A stretch of DNA of 8,292 nucleotides from Campylobacterota bacterium (lineage in GTDB: Bacteria; Campylobacterota; Campylobacteria; Campylobacterales; Sulfurovaceae), in NCBI GenBank assembly GCA_013153825.1, contig JAADDP010000140.1, forward strand, positions 1 to 8,292. Reading direction: 5' to 3'. The position numbers and the translations under genes were made by a program. The notes below the pieces were generated by a model that was not told the DNA's origin, searched no databases, and was given only the letters and a program-made list of their open reading frames with translations. Positions 6,251-8,292 of the stretch are shown piece after piece. Each line of letters opens with the position of its first letter. The first letter of the stretch is position 1.

Positions 6251-6658
6251 TTACTCCTCCATCTCTATCTTAACATAGTTAAACCACTTGGTATAATCTC
6301 TAGGCTTAGAGTGGTATCCCAAAATTTCAGTAAATATCTCCTCTTTGGGGCTAACCATAAATACTGTAGGTACTGCATCAATCTTAAATTTTTTTGGATA
6401 GCTATCCCTATCTCTATTTAGAAACAGAACTATAAATTGACTCTTAAGTCCACTCTTTAACTCATCAACACTCATGAGATTATCTTTTAACCTATCACAC
6501 CATCTACACCCATCTTTTGTAAATAGTATAAAGAGTGGTCTATTCTTCTCCTTTGCACTCTCTAGAGCCTTCCTATAGTTGTGATGAATAGTTAGATTAT
6601 CATCACTGCTACCAAAAGATACTGTTATGTATATTATGAGTATTACTATGTATCTCAT
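6251..6658 (-). CDS. Small periplasmic thioredoxin-fold protein
   Basis: This 135-residue protein has an N-terminal signal peptide or anchor (about 2-17, 'RYIVILIIYITVSF') followed by a thioredoxin-like domain. It shows a C51-R-W-C54 redox pair in 'FTKDGCRWCDRL' and the cis-proline P97 in 'AVPTVF', typical of the Thioredoxin_7/SoxW-like group. It likely acts in the periplasm as a thiol-disulfide reductase or thiol donor; the partner is unknown. It lies two bases downstream of the stop of the outer-membrane protein gene, with no clear Shine-Dalgarno sequence, so its translation is probably coupled. The upstream partner has a single cysteine, so making or breaking a disulfide in that protein is not an obvious role. 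It converges with the carboxypeptidase gene across a 26-nt gap. Confidence 0.82.
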   Translation of the reverse strand: MRYIVILIIYITVSFGSSDDNLTIHHNYRKALESAKEKNRPLFILFTKDGCRWCDRLKDNLMSVDELKSGLKSQFIVLFLNRDRDSYPKKFKIDAVPTVFMVSPKEEIFTEILGYHSKPRDYTKWFNYVKIEMEE

Positions 6659-6660
6659 AT

Positions 6661-8208
6661 CTAATATTTATAACTTACTGAGAATCTAATATCATCCGAT
6701 TCGATATCTACAGCTTTTGGAGCTACCCAACCACTACATCTGATATTTGGAGTATAGTCGTGCTGAACATGAGTATATCTAATCTGTGCAGGAAGACTCT
6801 TCTCCCCCATAAGATAGAAGTTCCAATATGCCTCATAAGCATCTCCTCTAACAGCTATCTTTGAACCGGTTGGGCTATCCTCTGCCCATGTCATAGGTGT
6901 CCAATATTTTGAACCATGGTTATACTCCAATCCAAATCTACCACTATTTGTTACCATATCTGGAATTGTCATACCTACCCAATATGAGCTACCGGTCTCA
7001 TCATCGGTAGAACCCAATAGCTCTTTTCCACTATCAGGTTGATATAGACTCTGTGCTACAGATGCAAATAGTATCGTATCATCAAGAAAGTCACTTATCT
7101 CATCGCCAATACCATCAATCTGTAGAGATAGAGCTGTAAGTTGAGCAGTTCCAGCATCTAGAGATTTATTAAGTCCCCCATCTGGAAGTTCACCACCTAT
7201 CGGTATATTAGCTCTAGCCCCCTTGGTGTTGAATATAACTGCATGTTCTGCCATTAGGTTATATTGACCATCATTATATAGCGATGCTAAGGCTACAAAG
7301 AAGTCAACATTCTCATTTACATCTCCACCATCTTGTGCATATGGTCTATATCCCTTTGAGTCATATAGGCTCTCCATACCCCCAGCATGAGCCCTACCAT
7401 ATATCAATTTAAGATATGAACCATCAATTAAATTACCACTATTTATCTTAACCATAGCTGCATCAACCTCCATATTGGTTATATGTGCAAGAGGTGAACC
7501 GGCATCCTTCTCCTGCTCTCTATGGTTAATTAGAAATCCATCACTTGCTGGTCTTCTTCCTACACTAAATGAGTATGGTAACTCCTCATCACTATATACA
7601 AAATATGCTCTTCTAACTCTGAGTAGAGTATCTGAAGCTTTAGATGATGCTGACCAGCTTTTAAATGATGGATCTTCATCTGCAAATGGGTGTGCCCCCC
7701 ATATGTAGTATGCAGCCAACTGTCCCTGAAATGATATCTTATCATTTGGAGATGACTTCATATTCAGTAACATTCTACTTGTTATAAGTGCATCATTACT
7801 AGACTCTGTTCCCGACCAATCTTTCCCCTTGAAACTATAGTCGTGGAACTTATAGTTGATGGTGTCAACTGTTGTTCTGAAGTCTGTACTAAATTTTATA
7901 TTATCAAACGCATCATGGGCTCTAACCTTGTTTATCTTCTTGTTGAGCTTTTTTATCTTCTTCTCTAAATCTTCTATCTTTTTTAGTAGCTTCTCTCCAC
8001 TCTCATTGCTACTCTTCTCTACAATCTTTGTCACCACTTCACTTTTCTGGCTCTCAAGTACTCTAACTCTCTCTTGTAGCTCATCGATATTTGACATTAT
8101 CACATCGCTATTTTCAAATCCTGTAGTATCATTTACAACATCTACAATATCCCCTCCGGAGACTGCTAAAGATAGTATAGCTCCTGTCGATAGTATAACT
8201 CTTCTCAT
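6661..8208 (-). CDS. DUF3373 family outer-membrane protein
   Basis: A 515-residue protein with a signal peptide (about 1-17, MRR then 'VILSTGAILSLAV'), a long coiled coil (about 38-98, rich in E, K, L and I heptads) and a predicted beta-barrel from about 103 to the end. Its C-terminus ends in alternating aromatic/hydrophobic residues (IRFSVSYKY), like an outer-membrane beta-signal. The 'GWVAPKAVDIESDDIRFSVSY' type ending, together with 'VRRAYF' and 'FSVGRRPASDG', marks the DUF3373 family, common in Campylobacterota. The periplasmic coiled coil before a barrel recalls porins that tether to peptidoglycan or form trimers. Its transported substrate is unknown. The ATG at 8208 has a GAGGA ribosome site at 8219-8215. 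First gene of a two-gene operon with the thioredoxin-fold protein. Confidence 0.85.
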   Translation of the reverse strand: MRRVILSTGAILSLAVSGGDIVDVVNDTTGFENSDVIMSNIDELQERVRVLESQKSEVVTKIVEKSSNESGEKLLKKIEDLEKKIKKLNKKINKVRAHDAFDNIKFSTDFRTTVDTINYKFHDYSFKGKDWSGTESSNDALITSRMLLNMKSSPNDKISFQGQLAAYYIWGAHPFADEDPSFKSWSASSKASDTLLRVRRAYFVYSDEELPYSFSVGRRPASDGFLINHREQEKDAGSPLAHITNMEVDAAMVKINSGNLIDGSYLKLIYGRAHAGGMESLYDSKGYRPYAQDGGDVNENVDFFVALASLYNDGQYNLMAEHAVIFNTKGARANIPIGGELPDGGLNKSLDAGTAQLTALSLQIDGIGDEISDFLDDTILFASVAQSLYQPDSGKELLGSTDDETGSSYWVGMTIPDMVTNSGRFGLEYNHGSKYWTPMTWAEDSPTGSKIAVRGDAYEAYWNFYLMGEKSLPAQIRYTHVQHDYTPNIRCSGWVAPKAVDIESDDIRFSVSYKY

Positions 8209-8227
8209 AAAAATTCCTCACATATTG

Positions 8228-8233
8228 ATTATA
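8228..8233 (-). promoter_or_regulatory. Probable -10 box for the outer-membrane protein operon
   Basis: TATAAT read on the minus strand from 8233 to 8228. It would start transcription near 8221, giving a very short leader of about 13 nt that still contains the GAGGA ribosome site. No clear -35 hexamer is seen 16-18 nt upstream; the flank up to the window end is AT-rich, as usual in this phylum. Confidence 0.45.
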
Positions 8234-8292
8234 AAGTATTAACTATTTTAACAGAAAGAGGTTAATAGAACTATTAATATAAATTGTTTTTA

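Noticed and set aside
6223..6251. Possible bidirectional terminator between the convergent genes (AACCA at 6223-6227, TGGTT at 6247-6251)
   Set aside because: Only a 5-bp stem with a 19-nt loop and no T-run; not convincing as an intrinsic terminator.
7856..8242. 128-codon plus-strand frame rich in Ser, Phe and Leu, resembling a membrane protein
   Set aside because: It is the complement of the coiled coil and signal peptide of the DUF3373 gene, which has clear family features.

Overview
The window looks like chromosome from an AT-rich Campylobacterota (epsilonproteobacterium). The reasons are a DUF3373-type outer-membrane protein, a typical epsilonproteobacterial HolA C-terminus, heavy AGA/ATA codon use, and a promoter made of a perfect TATAAT preceded by phased T-runs rather than a -35 box. 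Six genes can be supported, one cut by the left edge. I see no tRNA, rRNA, CRISPR array, transposase or phage structural gene.

Layout. (1) 1-278, plus strand: the C-terminal end of a DNA polymerase III delta subunit (holA), running in from outside the window. (2) 268-1020, minus strand: a response regulator with one intact receiver, one degenerate receiver-like half and no output domain, convergent with holA and overlapping it by 11 nt. (3) 1021-1244: a divergent intergenic region with a good plus-strand promoter and a small leader hairpin. (4) 1245-6224, plus strand: a compact three-gene operon of a RimK-like ATP-grasp ligase, a second and divergent ATP-grasp protein fused to a helix-hairpin-helix (HhH) tail, and an 853-residue M14 zinc carboxypeptidase carrying FN3 and DNRLRE-like beta-sandwich modules. 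(5) 6251-8208, minus strand: a two-gene operon of a DUF3373 outer-membrane protein followed two bases later by a small periplasmic thioredoxin-fold protein.

The operon at 1245-6224 is the interesting part. Two ATP-grasp proteins, which typically make amide bonds between a carboxylate and an amine, are co-transcribed with a carboxypeptidase whose zinc and catalytic residues all appear intact. This resembles a 'writer plus eraser' peptide-tagging pair, as TTLL ligases and M14 carboxypeptidases are for tubulin in eukaryotes. Supporting oddities are a lysine-rich tail on ligase 1, tandem HhH motifs on ligase 2, loss of the metal-site Asn in ligase 2, an Arg at the probable S1' specificity position of the peptidase (suggesting acidic C-terminal substrates), and absence of any signal peptide on a peptidase built with typically extracellular modules. 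The pairing and residues are visible in the sequence; the function is inference.

Two non-gene signals stand out. A perfect 25-bp inverted repeat joins window positions 1-25 to 307-331, linking holA to the response-regulator gene or marking an assembly artefact. The tetranucleotide GATC occurs only once in 8.3 kb.
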